Source: Xanthomonas sontii | Lineage (GTDB): Bacteria > Pseudomonadota > Gammaproteobacteria > Xanthomonadales > Xanthomonadaceae | Length of the DNA stretch: 64,000 nt | Assembly (NCBI RefSeq): GCF_040529055.1 | Contig: NZ_CP132342.1 | Span: 1,796,001 to 1,860,000 of the forward strand | Direction of reading: 5' to 3' | Shown here: positions 25,441 to 34,766 of the stretch, piece after piece | Layout of the letters: each line of letters begins with the position of its first letter | Numbering within the stretch: position 1 is the stretch's first letter | The notes under the pieces: generated by a model | What the model saw: only the letters and a program-made list of their open reading frames with translations | Database searches by the model: none | What the model was told of the DNA's origin: nothing | Position numbers and translations under genes: made by a program

Positions 25441-26433
25441 TCAAGGCGCCGCCGGCAACGGCGAGAACTCCGCCGGCACCCAGGCGAATGCCTCGCCCTC
25501 GCGACGCACGTGGCCCAGTCCCGGGAACGGCAGATGCGCGCCGGCTACCCACCAGCCGTGGTCCGCGGCCTGCGCCAGCATGCGCTTGCGCGCGGCGATC
25601 GCCGCGGCGCGGTCGCTGTCGGCCTCGAACGACGCCTGCGGCTGCGCGAACTGCACCGCGTGGTAGTGCACCAGATCGCCCCACACCAGCAGTTGCTGCC
25701 CCGCACCACCGTCGAAGCGGTACGACACGTGCCCGGGCGTGTGTCCGTGGGTATCCAGCGCCACCGCGCCGCCGGGCAGCGCATCGCCGGGACGGAAACG
25801 GCGCAGCCGCTGCGCGGCCTGGTACGGCGCCACCGCCGCCCGCGCCAGCGGGAAGGCGAAGCGCAGTGCCTGCGGCGCCCCGGCCTCGCTGGCCGGGTCC
25901 AGCCAGTACGCCGCGTCGGCGGCGCTCAGCCACACCGTCGCCTTGGGATAGGCGGGCTGGCCCTGTGCGTCCAGCAGGCCGCACAGGTGATCGGGATGGG
26001 CGTGGGTCAGCAGCACGTCGTCGACCTGCTCTGGCGCATAGCCGGCCGCGCGCAGGTTGGCCAGCACCTGGCCGAGGCCAGGGCCGAAACAGGTCGCGGT
26101 ACCGGTATCGACCAGGGTGAGGTGCGTGCCGTCCTGGATCAGATAAGCGTTGACCGCGGTCTGCAGGCCCTTGTCGTTCTCCGGCACATAGCGGTGGTCG
26201 AGCAGGCGTGCGATCGCCTGCGGCGGAATGTTCGCCAGTTCCGCGCGCGACAGCGCCACGGTGCCGTCGAACAGGGCGGTGACCCGCAAGCGGCCGATCG
26301 CCTGGCGATAGACGCCGGGCACCTGCGTCTGGGCGCTGGCCGGCGCGGCGGCATGAGCGGGTGATGGCAGCGTCAGCGCCGCGCTGGCGCTCATGGCCAG
26401 TGCGCACAGCGCGCGCAACGGGAACACGGACAT
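25441..26433 (-). CDS. Exported metallo-beta-lactamase-fold hydrolase
   Basis: Protein of 330 residues with a signal peptide (MSVFPLRALCALAMSASAAL, cleavage near AHA-AA). The metal-binding motif HAHPDH is present in DVLLTHAHPDHLCGLL, followed by HTPGHVSYRF and WGDLVHYHAVQF, which supply further ligands. This matches the glyoxalase II/lactonase-like branch of the superfamily, not true beta-lactamases. AGGA lies six bases before the ATG at 26433; an upstream ATG at 26448 is possible. It lies downstream of an AraC regulator on the same strand, which may control it. Confidence 0.88.
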   Translation of the reverse strand: MSVFPLRALCALAMSASAALTLPSPAHAAAPASAQTQVPGVYRQAIGRLRVTALFDGTVALSRAELANIPPQAIARLLDHRYVPENDKGLQTAVNAYLIQDGTHLTLVDTGTATCFGPGLGQVLANLRAAGYAPEQVDDVLLTHAHPDHLCGLLDAQGQPAYPKATVWLSAADAAYWLDPASEAGAPQALRFAFPLARAAVAPYQAAQRLRRFRPGDALPGGAVALDTHGHTPGHVSYRFDGGAGQQLLVWGDLVHYHAVQFAQPQASFEADSDRAAAIAARKRMLAQAADHGWWVAGAHLPFPGLGHVRREGEAFAWVPAEFSPLPAAP

Positions 26434-26539
26434 GGGATTTCCTGGCAATGCGGCAGGCGCCGCGGTACCAGAATGCTGCGACGGTCCCGCTGCGCGATTC
26501 GCTCATTCCGCTGCGCGCGGCGCTCAATGCCGACGTGGC

Positions 26540-27370
26540 TCAGTTGCCGATGCTGGCAGGATCCAGGCCATAGCGCTGCTGGAAGCGTTGGCTGAAGCTG
26601 CGCACCGAGCGGTAACCGGCGTGCGCGGCGACCGTCTTCAATGGCCAGCGCGTGGTGTACAGCAGTTGCATCGCGTGCGCCAGGCGCGCATCGGTGAGCA
26701 GTTCGCGCAACGACGTGCGTTCGCCGGCCAGGTGCCGACGCAGGGTCGCGCCGCTGAAGCCCAGGCGCTCCTCGATGTCGCGCGAACGCCAGTTGCGTTG
26801 TGGCTGCGCGGCGATCAGATCGCGCACCTGCGCGGCCACGCTCGGCGCCGGCGGCAGCAGCAGGCCACCGTGGCCGCGCCGGCACAGCGCCAGCACCAGG
26901 GTCGCCAGCGCCAGCCGCGCCTCGGTGTAGCGGCCGTCCTGCAGCGCCTGCCGCCATTGCAGCAGGGTGCTGCCGAACTCCTCGGCGCGCAGACGCGCCA
27001 GTTCCGCGCCGGCGGCGGGCAGAGGCTCGTTCCACAGCAATCGGGCGGCGCTCAGCGCTTCCTCGCACAGCGGCACCAGCACGCTCAGGTACAGGCCGCT
27101 GTGCGGATCCGGGATGTTGACCACATCGATGCGGCAGCGCCGCGTCACCAGGAACAGGTCGCCCGGTACGAAGTCCAGGGCCTGTGTCGCGGTGCGCACC
27201 TGCTTGCGTCCCTGCAGCAGGATCGCCAGGTGCGGCTGCGGGATCTCCACCGAGCGCGCGCCGTGTTCGCGGCGCGCGGTGATGCAGGCGTAGCCCTCAG
27301 CCTGCGTGCAGTCGGCCAGGCTGGCCAGGCGCGCCAGCAGCAAAGCGTCGGGGGAAGTCGTGTCGGCCAT
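26540..27370 (-). CDS. AraC-family transcriptional regulator
   Basis: Protein of 276 residues. The N-terminal half resembles AraC-type effector domains of the small-molecule-sensing, AraC_N group (HLAILLQGRKQV, VPGDLFLVTRRCRIDV). The C-terminal third holds the double helix-turn-helix: WRSRDIEERLGFSGATLRRH and KTVAAHAGYRSVRSFSQRFQ. It is 106 bases upstream of the exported metallo-beta-lactamase-fold gene on the same strand. The ligand is unknown. Confidence 0.9.
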   Translation of the reverse strand: MADTTSPDALLLARLASLADCTQAEGYACITARREHGARSVEIPQPHLAILLQGRKQVRTATQALDFVPGDLFLVTRRCRIDVVNIPDPHSGLYLSVLVPLCEEALSAARLLWNEPLPAAGAELARLRAEEFGSTLLQWRQALQDGRYTEARLALATLVLALCRRGHGGLLLPPAPSVAAQVRDLIAAQPQRNWRSRDIEERLGFSGATLRRHLAGERTSLRELLTDARLAHAMQLLYTTRWPLKTVAAHAGYRSVRSFSQRFQQRYGLDPASIGN

Positions 27371-27406
27371 GGCCGGTGATGCTAGCGCAGCGGCGGTCGC
27401 GTCCGC

Positions 27407-28102
27407 TCAGACATGCACGCCGAACACACGGCCGATCGCGCCGCTGGCGAGCATCGCCGCCGCGCCCCAGAACACCACCCGCACCGCGCCGCGCAGGCCC
27501 GAGGCGCCGCCGGCACGCGCGGCCAGCGCGCCGGTCAGCGACAGGCCGATCAGGGTCGCCGCGCCGGTCACCCACAGTTGCCGGCCGTCCGGCGCCAGCC
27601 AGGCGGCCACGATCGGCAGCGCCGCGCCGGTACAGAACGCCGCCGCCGATGCGGCCGCCGCCTGCAGCGGACGCGCACGCAGGCTCTCGGTGATGCCGAG
27701 TTCGTCGCGCGCGTGCGCGCCCAGCGCATCGTGCGCGGTCAACTGCTCGGCGACCTGGCGGGCCAGGCCGGGGTCCAGCCCGCGCTGGCGATAGATCGCG
27801 GTGAGTTCGTCCAGTTCGCTCTGCGGGTCCTCGTGCAGCTCGCGGCGTTCCAGCGCCAGGTCGGCGCGCTCGGTGTCGGCCTGCGATTGCACCGACACGT
27901 ATTCGCCGGCGGCCATCGACATCGCGCCGGCGACCAGGCCGGCGATGCCGGTGGTCAGCACCGTGGCCGCCGACGCGCCGCTGCTGGCGACGCCGACCAC
28001 CAGGCCGGCCACGGACAGGATGCCGTCGTTGGCGCCGAGCACGGCCGCGCGCAGCCAGCCGGCGCGGTCGGTGCGATGGCGTTCGGAGTGGGTCGGGCGC
28101 AT
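27407..28102 (-). CDS. VIT-family metal transporter
   Basis: Inner-membrane protein of 231 residues of the VIT1/CCC1 family (iron or manganese export or storage in plants, fungi and bacteria). It begins with the family signature [20 protein letters not shown], then [20 protein letters not shown], an acidic soluble insertion ([19 protein letters not shown] and a helix to about 130) as in bacterial members, then three hydrophobic segments. About five membrane helices in total. It is divergent from gshA. Substrate metal is inferred from the family. Confidence 0.92.
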   Translation of the reverse strand: MRPTHSERHRTDRAGWLRAAVLGANDGILSVAGLVVGVASSGASAATVLTTGIAGLVAGAMSMAAGEYVSVQSQADTERADLALERRELHEDPQSELDELTAIYRQRGLDPGLARQVAEQLTAHDALGAHARDELGITESLRARPLQAAAASAAAFCTGAALPIVAAWLAPDGRQLWVTGAATLIGLSLTGALAARAGGASGLRGAVRVVFWGAAAMLASGAIGRVFGVHV

Positions 28103-28273
28103 GGCGCTGCCTGCGGCGGAGCGGGAAGGAGACCGCAGCCTAGCCGAGCCGGCGCCGCGAACGCTTGCTGCGTCTCACTCTCGACGCCGTCAGTGGCGCG
28201 GCCATGGAATGCTGCAGTGCCGCCGGTAGCGACGCGGGCCCCGCCCCCGGCACGCTATAGTGCGGGCCTTGCG

Positions 28274-29689
28274 ATGGCAGGGGATGGTCCCCACATCGCC
28301 TCACCCGCCGTGCGAGTCCTGCCCTTGTCGAGCCCCAGCCACGTTGCCGAGACGCCGATCACCGACCGCGCCGAACTGGTCGAGGTGCTTGCCTCCGGAG
28401 AAAAACCCGAAGCGCAGTGGCGCATCGGCACCGAGCACGAGAAGTTCGGCTTCCGGCTGGACGACCTGCGGCCGCCGACCTTCGACGGCGAGCGCGGCAT
28501 CGAGGCCTTGCTGCTGGGCCTGACCCGCTTCGGCTGGGAGCCGGTGCGCGAAGCCGGGCACACCATCGCCCTGCTGCGCGATGGCGCCTCGGTGACGCTG
28601 GAGCCGGCCGGCCAGTTGGAACTGTCCGGCGCGCCGCTGCCGACCATCCACGACACCTGCGTCGAAGTGGGCAGCCACCTCAACGAGGTCAAGCAGGTCG
28701 CCGACGAACTGGGCCTGGGCTTCCTCGGCATGGGCTTCCAGCCGAAGTGGCGCCGCGACGAGATGCCATGGATGCCCAAGGGCCGCTACAAGATCATGCA
28801 GGCGTACATGCCCAAGGTCGGTTCGCTCGGCCTGGACATGATGACCCGCACCTGCACGGTGCAGGTCAACCTGGATTACGCCAGCGAAGCGGACATGATC
28901 AGGAAGTTCCGCGTGTCGCTGGCGCTGCAGCCGATCGCCACCGCGCTGTTCGCCGACTCGCCGTTCGCCGAGGGCAAGCCCAACGGCTACCTCAGCTACC
29001 GCTCGCATATCTGGACCGACACCGACGCCGACCGCACCGGCATGCTCGACTTCGTGTTCGAGGACGGCTTCGGCTACGAGCGCTACGTCGATTACCTGCT
29101 CGACGTGCCGATGTACTTCTCCTACCGCGATGGCACCTACATCGACGCCAGCGGGCAGAGCTTCCGCGATTTCCTGCAGGGCAAGTTGCCGGCGTTGCCC
29201 GGTGCGTTGCCGACGCTGCGCGACTGGTCCGACCACATGACCACCGCTTTCCCGGAAGTGCGCCTGAAGAAGTACCTGGAAATGCGCGGCGCCGACGCCG
29301 GTCCGTGGGGCCGGCTGTGCGCGCTGTCGGCGTTCTGGGTCGGCCTGCTGTACGACGATGCGGCGCTGGGCGCGGCCTGGGACCTGGTCAAGGATTTCAG
29401 CCTGGTCGAACGCCACGCGCTGCGCGACGGGGTGCCGAAGCAGGCGCTGAAGCTGCCGTTCCGCAACGGCACCGTGCAGGACCTGGCTGCCGAGGCGGTG
29501 AAGATCGCCCTGTCCGGCCTGCGCCGGCGCGCGCGCCTGAACCGCGACGGCCAGGACGAATCGCGCTTCCTCGAACCGCTGGTGGAAATCCTGCATGGCG
29601 GCGAGACCGCGGCCGAGCGCAAGCTGGCGCTGTACCACGGCGCCTGGCAGGGCGACATCGACCACGTGTTCCGCGAGTTCGCGTACTGA
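28274..29689 (+). CDS. gshA: Glutamate-cysteine ligase (plant-type GCS2 family)
   Basis: First enzyme of glutathione synthesis, 471 residues from the ATG at 28274. Conserved stretches include [67 protein letters not shown] and [11 protein letters not shown], typical of the plant/alphaproteobacterial-like enzymes found in Xanthomonas. The start is uncertain: no ribosome-binding site precedes 28274, and an in-frame TTG at 28325 ([12 protein letters not shown]) is an alternative. A TATAGT at 28256-28261 would start a nearly leaderless message for the ATG. Glutathione links it to the formaldehyde operon and the Grx fusion further along. Confidence 0.93.
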   Translation: MAGDGPHIASPAVRVLPLSSPSHVAETPITDRAELVEVLASGEKPEAQWRIGTEHEKFGFRLDDLRPPTFDGERGIEALLLGLTRFGWEPVREAGHTIALLRDGASVTLEPAGQLELSGAPLPTIHDTCVEVGSHLNEVKQVADELGLGFLGMGFQPKWRRDEMPWMPKGRYKIMQAYMPKVGSLGLDMMTRTCTVQVNLDYASEADMIRKFRVSLALQPIATALFADSPFAEGKPNGYLSYRSHIWTDTDADRTGMLDFVFEDGFGYERYVDYLLDVPMYFSYRDGTYIDASGQSFRDFLQGKLPALPGALPTLRDWSDHMTTAFPEVRLKKYLEMRGADAGPWGRLCALSAFWVGLLYDDAALGAAWDLVKDFSLVERHALRDGVPKQALKLPFRNGTVQDLAAEAVKIALSGLRRRARLNRDGQDESRFLEPLVEILHGGETAAERKLALYHGAWQGDIDHVFREFAY

Positions 29690-29721
29690 GTGCAGCGGCC
29701 CGCCCGCAGGCCAGCAGAACG

Positions 29722-30111
29722 ATGACCGCGATCGGTGACATGGCGGGCCTGTTCCAGGACGAGCCGAGCAGATGGGGCGGCCGTGGCGATCCGTATCTGT
29801 GGGAAGAGATGGCGTCGACCCTGGCCGGCGTGCCGTTGCCGGCGACGGCCACGCAGTGCGAGGCGCTGCTCGCCGACACCTTCGCGCGCCTGGTCGGCAC
29901 GGCGCTGGACGACGCATCCGTCGAGTCGGTCTTCGTGCCGCGCCTCAGCCATGGCGGCATGTCCTCGGGATACGTCAGCCTGGTGTTCTGGCGGGCGACC
30001 GCACTGCCGCTGCTGCTGTCGCGTCATGCCGAGGCTGTGGCGCAGCGACGTGCGGGTGCCATAGCGCCGCAAACGCCGCCATGGTGGCGACGGCTATGGC
30101 CTTCGCGCTAG
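29722..30111 (+). CDS. Small hypothetical protein after gshA
   Basis: Protein of 129 residues, soluble by composition, with no recognised domain. Notable stretches are LFQDEPSRWGGRGDPYLWEE near the start and FVPRLSHGGMSSGYVSLVFW in the middle; the C-terminus is Trp/Arg-rich (PPWWRRLWPSR). It starts 32 bases after gshA in the same direction, so it may share that transcript. The ribosome-binding site is weak. Coding is supported by position and by a well-structured composition; function unknown. Confidence 0.6.
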   Translation: MTAIGDMAGLFQDEPSRWGGRGDPYLWEEMASTLAGVPLPATATQCEALLADTFARLVGTALDDASVESVFVPRLSHGGMSSGYVSLVFWRATALPLLLSRHAEAVAQRRAGAIAPQTPPWWRRLWPSR

Positions 30112-30380
30112 ACACCTAGCCGCCCATCCGCGCCCTGGGCACGCCCCAGGCCGGGCAGCCGCGCGCCGCTTGCGGCGTCGTTGCAGGAATGGATGGCGGC
30201 GGGAAGCCCGCTTTTGCTATAGCGTCTTCGTTTAGCGTTGGTTGGCGTGAAGCGGGTGACTTTGGACTGCTCAGTGGCCTGGTGCATCGCCGAGAGGGCT
30301 GGAGATCGGTGCATTCCAATGCATTCTTGCAGGGCGGATACTAGGAACTGAAGTTTTTCTAGCGGTCCCTGGGGGGAGCT

Positions 30381-31202
30381 ATGGCGGGACATGAGGTTGT
30401 GTGCACGAGTTGTGGGGAGGTGCATCAGGGGTTGCCGACGGATCGGGGCTTTGGATTGCCGGATGAGGTCTTCGCGCTGTCCTATCTGGACGCCTACCGC
30501 CGTGTCCGTTCCAACGCCGATCTGTGCACGCTGGACGAGCGGAGATTCTTTATTCGGGGCGTCCTGGAAATTCCGTTTCTGTATCGGGAAGACGCATTTG
30601 CCTGGGGGCTTTGGGCCGAGGTGTCGAAGCAGGATCACGACTTATATGTGAACAGCTTCAATGACGCGTCGGCGCAAGGTAGGGTGTTTTCGGGAGCGCT
30701 CGCCAATGCCATTCCCGGTGTGAACGATACCGTGGGGCTGCTTGTTTCGATCGAGTTCCAGGATCCGGCGAGCCGTCCCACGTTTGTCTTTCCATCATCC
30801 GCAGACCATGTGCTTGCCGTGGATCAGCGAAATGGCATCAATGAGGCGCAGCACCACCGGATGCTGGAGTTGTGCGGGCATTTCAAGGGCTCTCGACGTA
30901 TGGACGTCGCTCAGCAGGCTTCTTCTTGGGAGGTCGCACCAACTGGGGAAGGCGCAGGGCGTTTGGTGTCTCGCAATCCGGAAAGTGCCGCGATCACGTC
31001 TTGGCACTTCTACAAGAATGCCGCAGGCTTCTTCGGCTTTGTGTCTCTTTTCGTCTATTGCGGCATTCTGCTCGCGCTTGGACCAGCTTCAGGCGCGGTG
31101 TTGTTCATCGCATTGGGAATGCTTGCCACCTTGTTGATATCGGTGCGGTCGGGCAAACGGCTCCTGCTGCTCCGGCGCATGCGGATGGCGCAACGTCGAT
31201 AG
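30381..31202 (+). CDS. DUF2199-like protein with C-terminal membrane anchor
   Basis: Protein of 273 residues. The first ~150 residues resemble DUF2199 (start VCTSCGEVHQGLPTDRGFGL with a CxxCGxxH zinc-like motif, then LCTLDERRFFIRGVLEIPF). DUF2199 proteins are usually short and soluble, but here the C-terminus adds two hydrophobic helices (AAGFFGFVSLFVYCGILLAL and AVLFIALGMLATLLIS) and a basic tail. GGGGGAG precedes the ATG. It opens a run of four small hypotheticals. The membrane extension is the unusual part; function unknown. Confidence 0.72.
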   Translation: MAGHEVVCTSCGEVHQGLPTDRGFGLPDEVFALSYLDAYRRVRSNADLCTLDERRFFIRGVLEIPFLYREDAFAWGLWAEVSKQDHDLYVNSFNDASAQGRVFSGALANAIPGVNDTVGLLVSIEFQDPASRPTFVFPSSADHVLAVDQRNGINEAQHHRMLELCGHFKGSRRMDVAQQASSWEVAPTGEGAGRLVSRNPESAAITSWHFYKNAAGFFGFVSLFVYCGILLALGPASGAVLFIALGMLATLLISVRSGKRLLLLRRMRMAQRR

Positions 31203-31320
31203 CGCTTTGCATCGGCTGGCCTGGTTTGCGGCCCCGCGTCTTCCATTGACGCGCCTGAATGGTGATGACGGCGGCCACGGGGCAGGCGACAATGCCGCAT
31301 TCGTCTTCAGGGGGGACGTC

Positions 31321-31902
31321 ATGCACCAAGCGCAGCCGCGATCCAGCTTTGTCACGATCCTGGCTTGGATCTTCATCGCACTCTCGGGTTTCGGCACAGT
31401 GGTCGGCACCATGCAGGTCTTCGTTGTGTTCGTCATGTTCGATCACGTGCAGTTTGCCGATGCGGTGCAGAGGCTTCCGCCAGGCATGCCGCCGACGATT
31501 GCCTTCATTTTTTCCAACTTTCGTTGGTTGTTTCTTGGAACTGCGCTGTTTTCAGTGTGGACCCTGGCGAGTTCGATCGGGCTTCTGCGACGGATGAGTT
31601 GGGCGCGGTGGTGTTTCATCGCGGCCATGTTGCTGGTGATCGCGTGGAACCTGGGCGGCGCGGTCGTGCAGGTGCAGATGATCGCCTTCATGCAGAAGCA
31701 GCTCGCTGTTGCGCAGATGCACGGCGCGCCGGACATGCAGCCGATGCTGTGGGCCATGTCGGCGATCGGCGCGGTCTTTGCTGTGGCTTTCGTCGCCCTG
31801 CATGGCTGGATCATCGCGCGCTTGCTTTCACGGCCTGTCGCTGCAGAGTTTCGGCGTTCATTGCCGACGATGGGCAGCAGCGGCGCGCCACCGATGCGTT
31901 GA
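31321..31902 (+). CDS. Four-helix hypothetical membrane protein
   Basis: Protein of 193 residues with four predicted membrane helices at about 10-40, 60-88, 95-120 and 143-170 (for example FVTILAWIFIALSGFGTVVG and MLWAMSAIGAVFAVAFVALH). The loop before the last helix is Met/Gln-rich. A strong GGGGGG lies just before the ATG at 31321. It follows the DUF2199-like gene by 118 bases and precedes another small membrane gene. No family recognised. Confidence 0.7.
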   Translation: MHQAQPRSSFVTILAWIFIALSGFGTVVGTMQVFVVFVMFDHVQFADAVQRLPPGMPPTIAFIFSNFRWLFLGTALFSVWTLASSIGLLRRMSWARWCFIAAMLLVIAWNLGGAVVQVQMIAFMQKQLAVAQMHGAPDMQPMLWAMSAIGAVFAVAFVALHGWIIARLLSRPVAAEFRRSLPTMGSSGAPPMR

Positions 31903-31958
31903 TCTGCAGTTTTCGGGTTTTGCAGTCAATGGTGCTTCAGGCAAATAAGGGGGACTCC

Positions 31959-32288
31959 ATGGTGCGTGCGGACTGGTTCGAATCGAAATGGCGATGGCTA
32001 AGGCGATTCGCGGTCGCCGCTGGATTGGGAAGCGTGCTCATCGTCGCTGGCTGGAGCGCAGAGCGCGAGGTGATTGTCGCTGTCGGAGGGCTGCTGGTGG
32101 TGCCGCTCCTGCTCTGGCTGTTCATCATTCCGATCCTGCATTGGAAGGATCGCTATGTGGGCGAACGCAGTGGCGCGTGGGGTGCACTGCTGGTCTTGGA
32201 GACTTCAAACTGGTCGAAAATGCTCTATTGGTATCGACATGTGTTGCCCGATTGGCGGCGTACGGGGCGCTATGAGCATGTGCCGTGA
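31959..32288 (+). CDS. Two-helix hypothetical membrane protein
   Basis: Protein of 109 residues with two hydrophobic segments (RRFAVAAGLGSVLIVAGW and VIVAVGGLLVVPLLLWLFII) and a Trp/Arg-rich C-terminal tail (WSKMLYWYRHVLPDWRRTG). AAGGGGGAC precedes the ATG at 31959. It begins 56 bases after the four-helix protein and is probably cotranscribed with it. No family recognised. Confidence 0.65.
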   Translation: MVRADWFESKWRWLRRFAVAAGLGSVLIVAGWSAEREVIVAVGGLLVVPLLLWLFIIPILHWKDRYVGERSGAWGALLVLETSNWSKMLYWYRHVLPDWRRTGRYEHVP

Positions 32289-32388
32289 TGACCGTGTCGG
32301 CTATATGAGAGTGTTGCCTTCTACGCTCGGCCAGAGACTTCACGACCAGACATGCGCGATGCGCTGTCGCTCGTCGAGTCGCTTTGCA

Positions 32389-32760
32389 ATGCGCGCACTT
32401 CGCATCGTTCGCAGTCGCCTTGCCGCCTGTCTTGCAGCGCGCAGCGGTTCTCGGTGCCATCGTGGCGGCAGGGCCGGTGTTCTGAGCGTGTTGCTCGGCT
32501 GCATGGCATCCGCGCATGCGACCAGCCAATGCCCCGCCGACGTTGGTCCCAAGGATCCGCTCATCGATCTGCTCGGATGGGCGGTGGTCGCCAGCGGCGT
32601 GGTGCTGGGCGGCTGGCTGTGCGTGCACGTGGTGCGGCGTTCGCGCGGGCTGCGCCGATGGCGACGGGTGGCGGTCGTGCTGGCCGGCGTCGTGGCGATG
32701 CTGCTGCTATGGGGTGGCGGCCTGGTGCTGGCGATTGCGTGGTTCTTCATGCGGTGCTAA
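32389..32760 (+). CDS. Small hypothetical exported/membrane protein
   Basis: Protein of about 123 residues with a very basic N-terminus, a signal- or lipobox-like stretch ([14 protein letters not shown]), then two hydrophobic helices ([20 protein letters not shown] and [18 protein letters not shown]) separated by a basic loop. The start is uncertain: ATG codons at 32359 and 32389 are both in frame and neither has a good ribosome-binding site; a GTG just before VLLGC is also possible. It lies 100 bases after the two-helix gene and 74 before the YbjQ gene. Confidence 0.5.
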   Translation: MRALRIVRSRLAACLAARSGSRCHRGGRAGVLSVLLGCMASAHATSQCPADVGPKDPLIDLLGWAVVASGVVLGGWLCVHVVRRSRGLRRWRRVAVVLAGVVAMLLLWGGGLVLAIAWFFMRC

Positions 32761-32834
32761 CACTGCCGGCCTCGGTGCGTGCGCGCCGGGTCCGCGGTCC
32801 GCGGAGCCACGGGCCACGCCAGCAGGGGACACCG

Positions 32835-33218
32835 ATGACCGATCCGTACAATTCCTCGCCGCCGCGTGCGGCGGTCTCGCCACTGAACGATGCGATGGTG
32901 ACCACCGCGCTGGAACTTCCCGGCCACCGGATCGTGCGCAATCTGGGCATCGTGCGCGGCATCACCGTGCGCTCGCGCTCCATCGTCGGCAATTTCCTCG
33001 GCGGGCTGCAGACGCTGTTCGGCGGCAACATCACCATCTATACCGAGCTGTGCGAGCAGGCGCGCCTGGAGACCTATCGGGACATGCTGCAGCACGCGCG
33101 GCAGATGGGCGGCAACGCCATCGTCGCGGTGCGCTACGACGCCACCGAGCTGATGGCCGGCCTGACCGAAGTGCTGTGCTATGGCACGGCCGTGGTCGTC
33201 GAGCCGAACCAGCGCTGA
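32835..33218 (+). CDS. YbjQ/UPF0145-family protein
   Basis: Protein of 127 residues of the YbjQ family (DUF74), small soluble proteins that form pentameric or decameric rings in known structures and have no settled function. Core motifs are [40 protein letters not shown] and [12 protein letters not shown]. An N-terminal extension of about 20 residues precedes the core. AGGGGA lies before the ATG at 32835. Last gene of the run of small hypotheticals. Confidence 0.9.
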   Translation: MTDPYNSSPPRAAVSPLNDAMVTTALELPGHRIVRNLGIVRGITVRSRSIVGNFLGGLQTLFGGNITIYTELCEQARLETYRDMLQHARQMGGNAIVAVRYDATELMAGLTEVLCYGTAVVVEPNQR

Positions 33219-33254
33219 GTCGATCGGCGTACGGCGGAACGCGGCGCGCCCGGC

Positions 33255-34766
33255 TCAGCCACCGACCGCCTGGCACGGCAGCCGCACGCTGACCCGCAGG
33301 CCGCCCTCTGGGCGGTTGTCCAGGGCGATCTGGCCGCCATGCGCCAGCACGATGCTGTGCGCCACCGACAGGCCCAGGCCGATGCCGCCGGTGTCGCGGT
33401 TGCGCGAGTTCTCGCCGCGGAAGAACGGCAGGAACAGCTTCTCGCGCTGTGCGGGATCGATGCCGGGGCCGTCGTCGTCGATCCACAGCACGCATTCGCC
33501 GGCCTCGTGACGCAGTTGCAGGCGCGCACGCTTGCCGTACTTCAGCGCGTTCTCCACCAGGTTCATCACCATGCGCCGCAGCGACAGCGGATCGCCGTCG
33601 AGGGTGATGGCGTCGCCGAGCAGCAGCACCACGTCCGCGCCGGTGTCGCTGGCGTCGTCCACGACGCTTTCCACCAGCAGGCGGAAATCCAGCGGCGAGC
33701 GGGTGCCGCGGCGGCTGTCGTTGTGGATGAAGTCCAGCGCCGCTGAGATCATCGCCTTCATCTCGTCGATGTCGGCCATGGTCTTCTCGCGCAGCGGCGG
33801 TTGCAGGGTCTCCAGGCGGAACGCCAGTCGCGCCAACGGCGTGCGCAGGTCGTGGGCGATCGCCGCGACCATGTGCGTGCGCTCGTTGATCAGCCGGTTC
33901 AGGCGCGCCTGCATCGCGTTGAACGAATCGGCCGCCTGCACGATCTCGCTGGGGCCGCTGCGCCGCAGCGGCTGCGCATCGGGATTGCGGCCGAGCTGGT
34001 CGGCCGCCTCGGCGAAGCGCCGGATCGGCGCCGACAGTGCGCGCGAGAACCACCAGGCCAGCGGCAGCATCGCCAGCATGCCGACCAGGAACAGCATCAC
34101 CACCTGGGTCTTGAATTCGTTGGAGAACCGCCGCGGCGGCGACATCACGCTGCGCCAGTGCCCGTCGGGCTGGCGCAGGGCCGCGGTGAAACCGTCCAGC
34201 AGCGGTACCGCCGGTGCGAAGCCGCGTTCGCGCCACCCCACGGCGCGCATGGTCGCGCCGAAGGCGCCATTGCGCGGTGCCTCGCCCGGCGCGGGCGGCG
34301 GCTCCAGCGGCGGCGGTTGCTGCGCGGTGGCTGGGGGCGCCACCTCCGCGGGTGCGGGGACGTCGTCGTCGGCGGCCATGGCATGCGGTGGCGGCGGCGG
34401 GCGTTCGCCCAGGCGCAGGCGCAGGCGTTCCAGGCGGCCGTCGCTGTTGCGGTAGAAGCGCACCTGGTCCGGCGCCACTTCCAGCCAGTGCGCCATCAGC
34501 CGTTCCACGTTGCGGTCGCGCACCTGGTCGCGCGCCGGCAGCGGCGCATGGGCGGTGTCCTGCACCTTGAGGGTCTGGGTGCCGGCCGGCATGCGCGTGC
34601 TGAGCAGGGCGATCACTTCCGGCGGATGCACCGGCATCTCGTAGACCGGCGTGCGCAGCACCAGGGCGATGCCGATCAGCTGCGCGGTGAGCAGCGCCAC
34701 CACCAGCAGCAGGAAGGCGCGGGCGAAGATCGGCACGCCGCGGCGGGCGCGCGTGGGCCCGCTCAC
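33255..34766 (-). CDS. Membrane sensor histidine kinase with Pro-rich periplasmic loop
   Basis: Kinase of 503 residues. Helix one (FARAFLLLVVALLTAQLIGI) and helix two (VVMLFLVGMLAMLPLAWWFS) flank a periplasmic region of about 220 residues that contains a Pro/Ala-rich stretch (RPPPPPHAMAADDD to PPLEPPPAPGEAP). A HAMP domain, H-box AIAHDLRTPLARL, N-box NLVENALKYG, and DDDGPGIDP and GIGLGLSVA of the ATPase follow. The start is GTG at 34766, inside the GTGA that overlaps the stop of the response regulator by four bases, so translation is coupled. The signal sensed is unknown. Confidence 0.92.
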   Translation of the reverse strand: MSGPTRARRGVPIFARAFLLLVVALLTAQLIGIALVLRTPVYEMPVHPPEVIALLSTRMPAGTQTLKVQDTAHAPLPARDQVRDRNVERLMAHWLEVAPDQVRFYRNSDGRLERLRLRLGERPPPPPHAMAADDDVPAPAEVAPPATAQQPPPLEPPPAPGEAPRNGAFGATMRAVGWRERGFAPAVPLLDGFTAALRQPDGHWRSVMSPPRRFSNEFKTQVVMLFLVGMLAMLPLAWWFSRALSAPIRRFAEAADQLGRNPDAQPLRRSGPSEIVQAADSFNAMQARLNRLINERTHMVAAIAHDLRTPLARLAFRLETLQPPLREKTMADIDEMKAMISAALDFIHNDSRRGTRSPLDFRLLVESVVDDASDTGADVVLLLGDAITLDGDPLSLRRMVMNLVENALKYGKRARLQLRHEAGECVLWIDDDGPGIDPAQREKLFLPFFRGENSRNRDTGGIGLGLSVAHSIVLAHGGQIALDNRPEGGLRVSVRLPCQAVGG

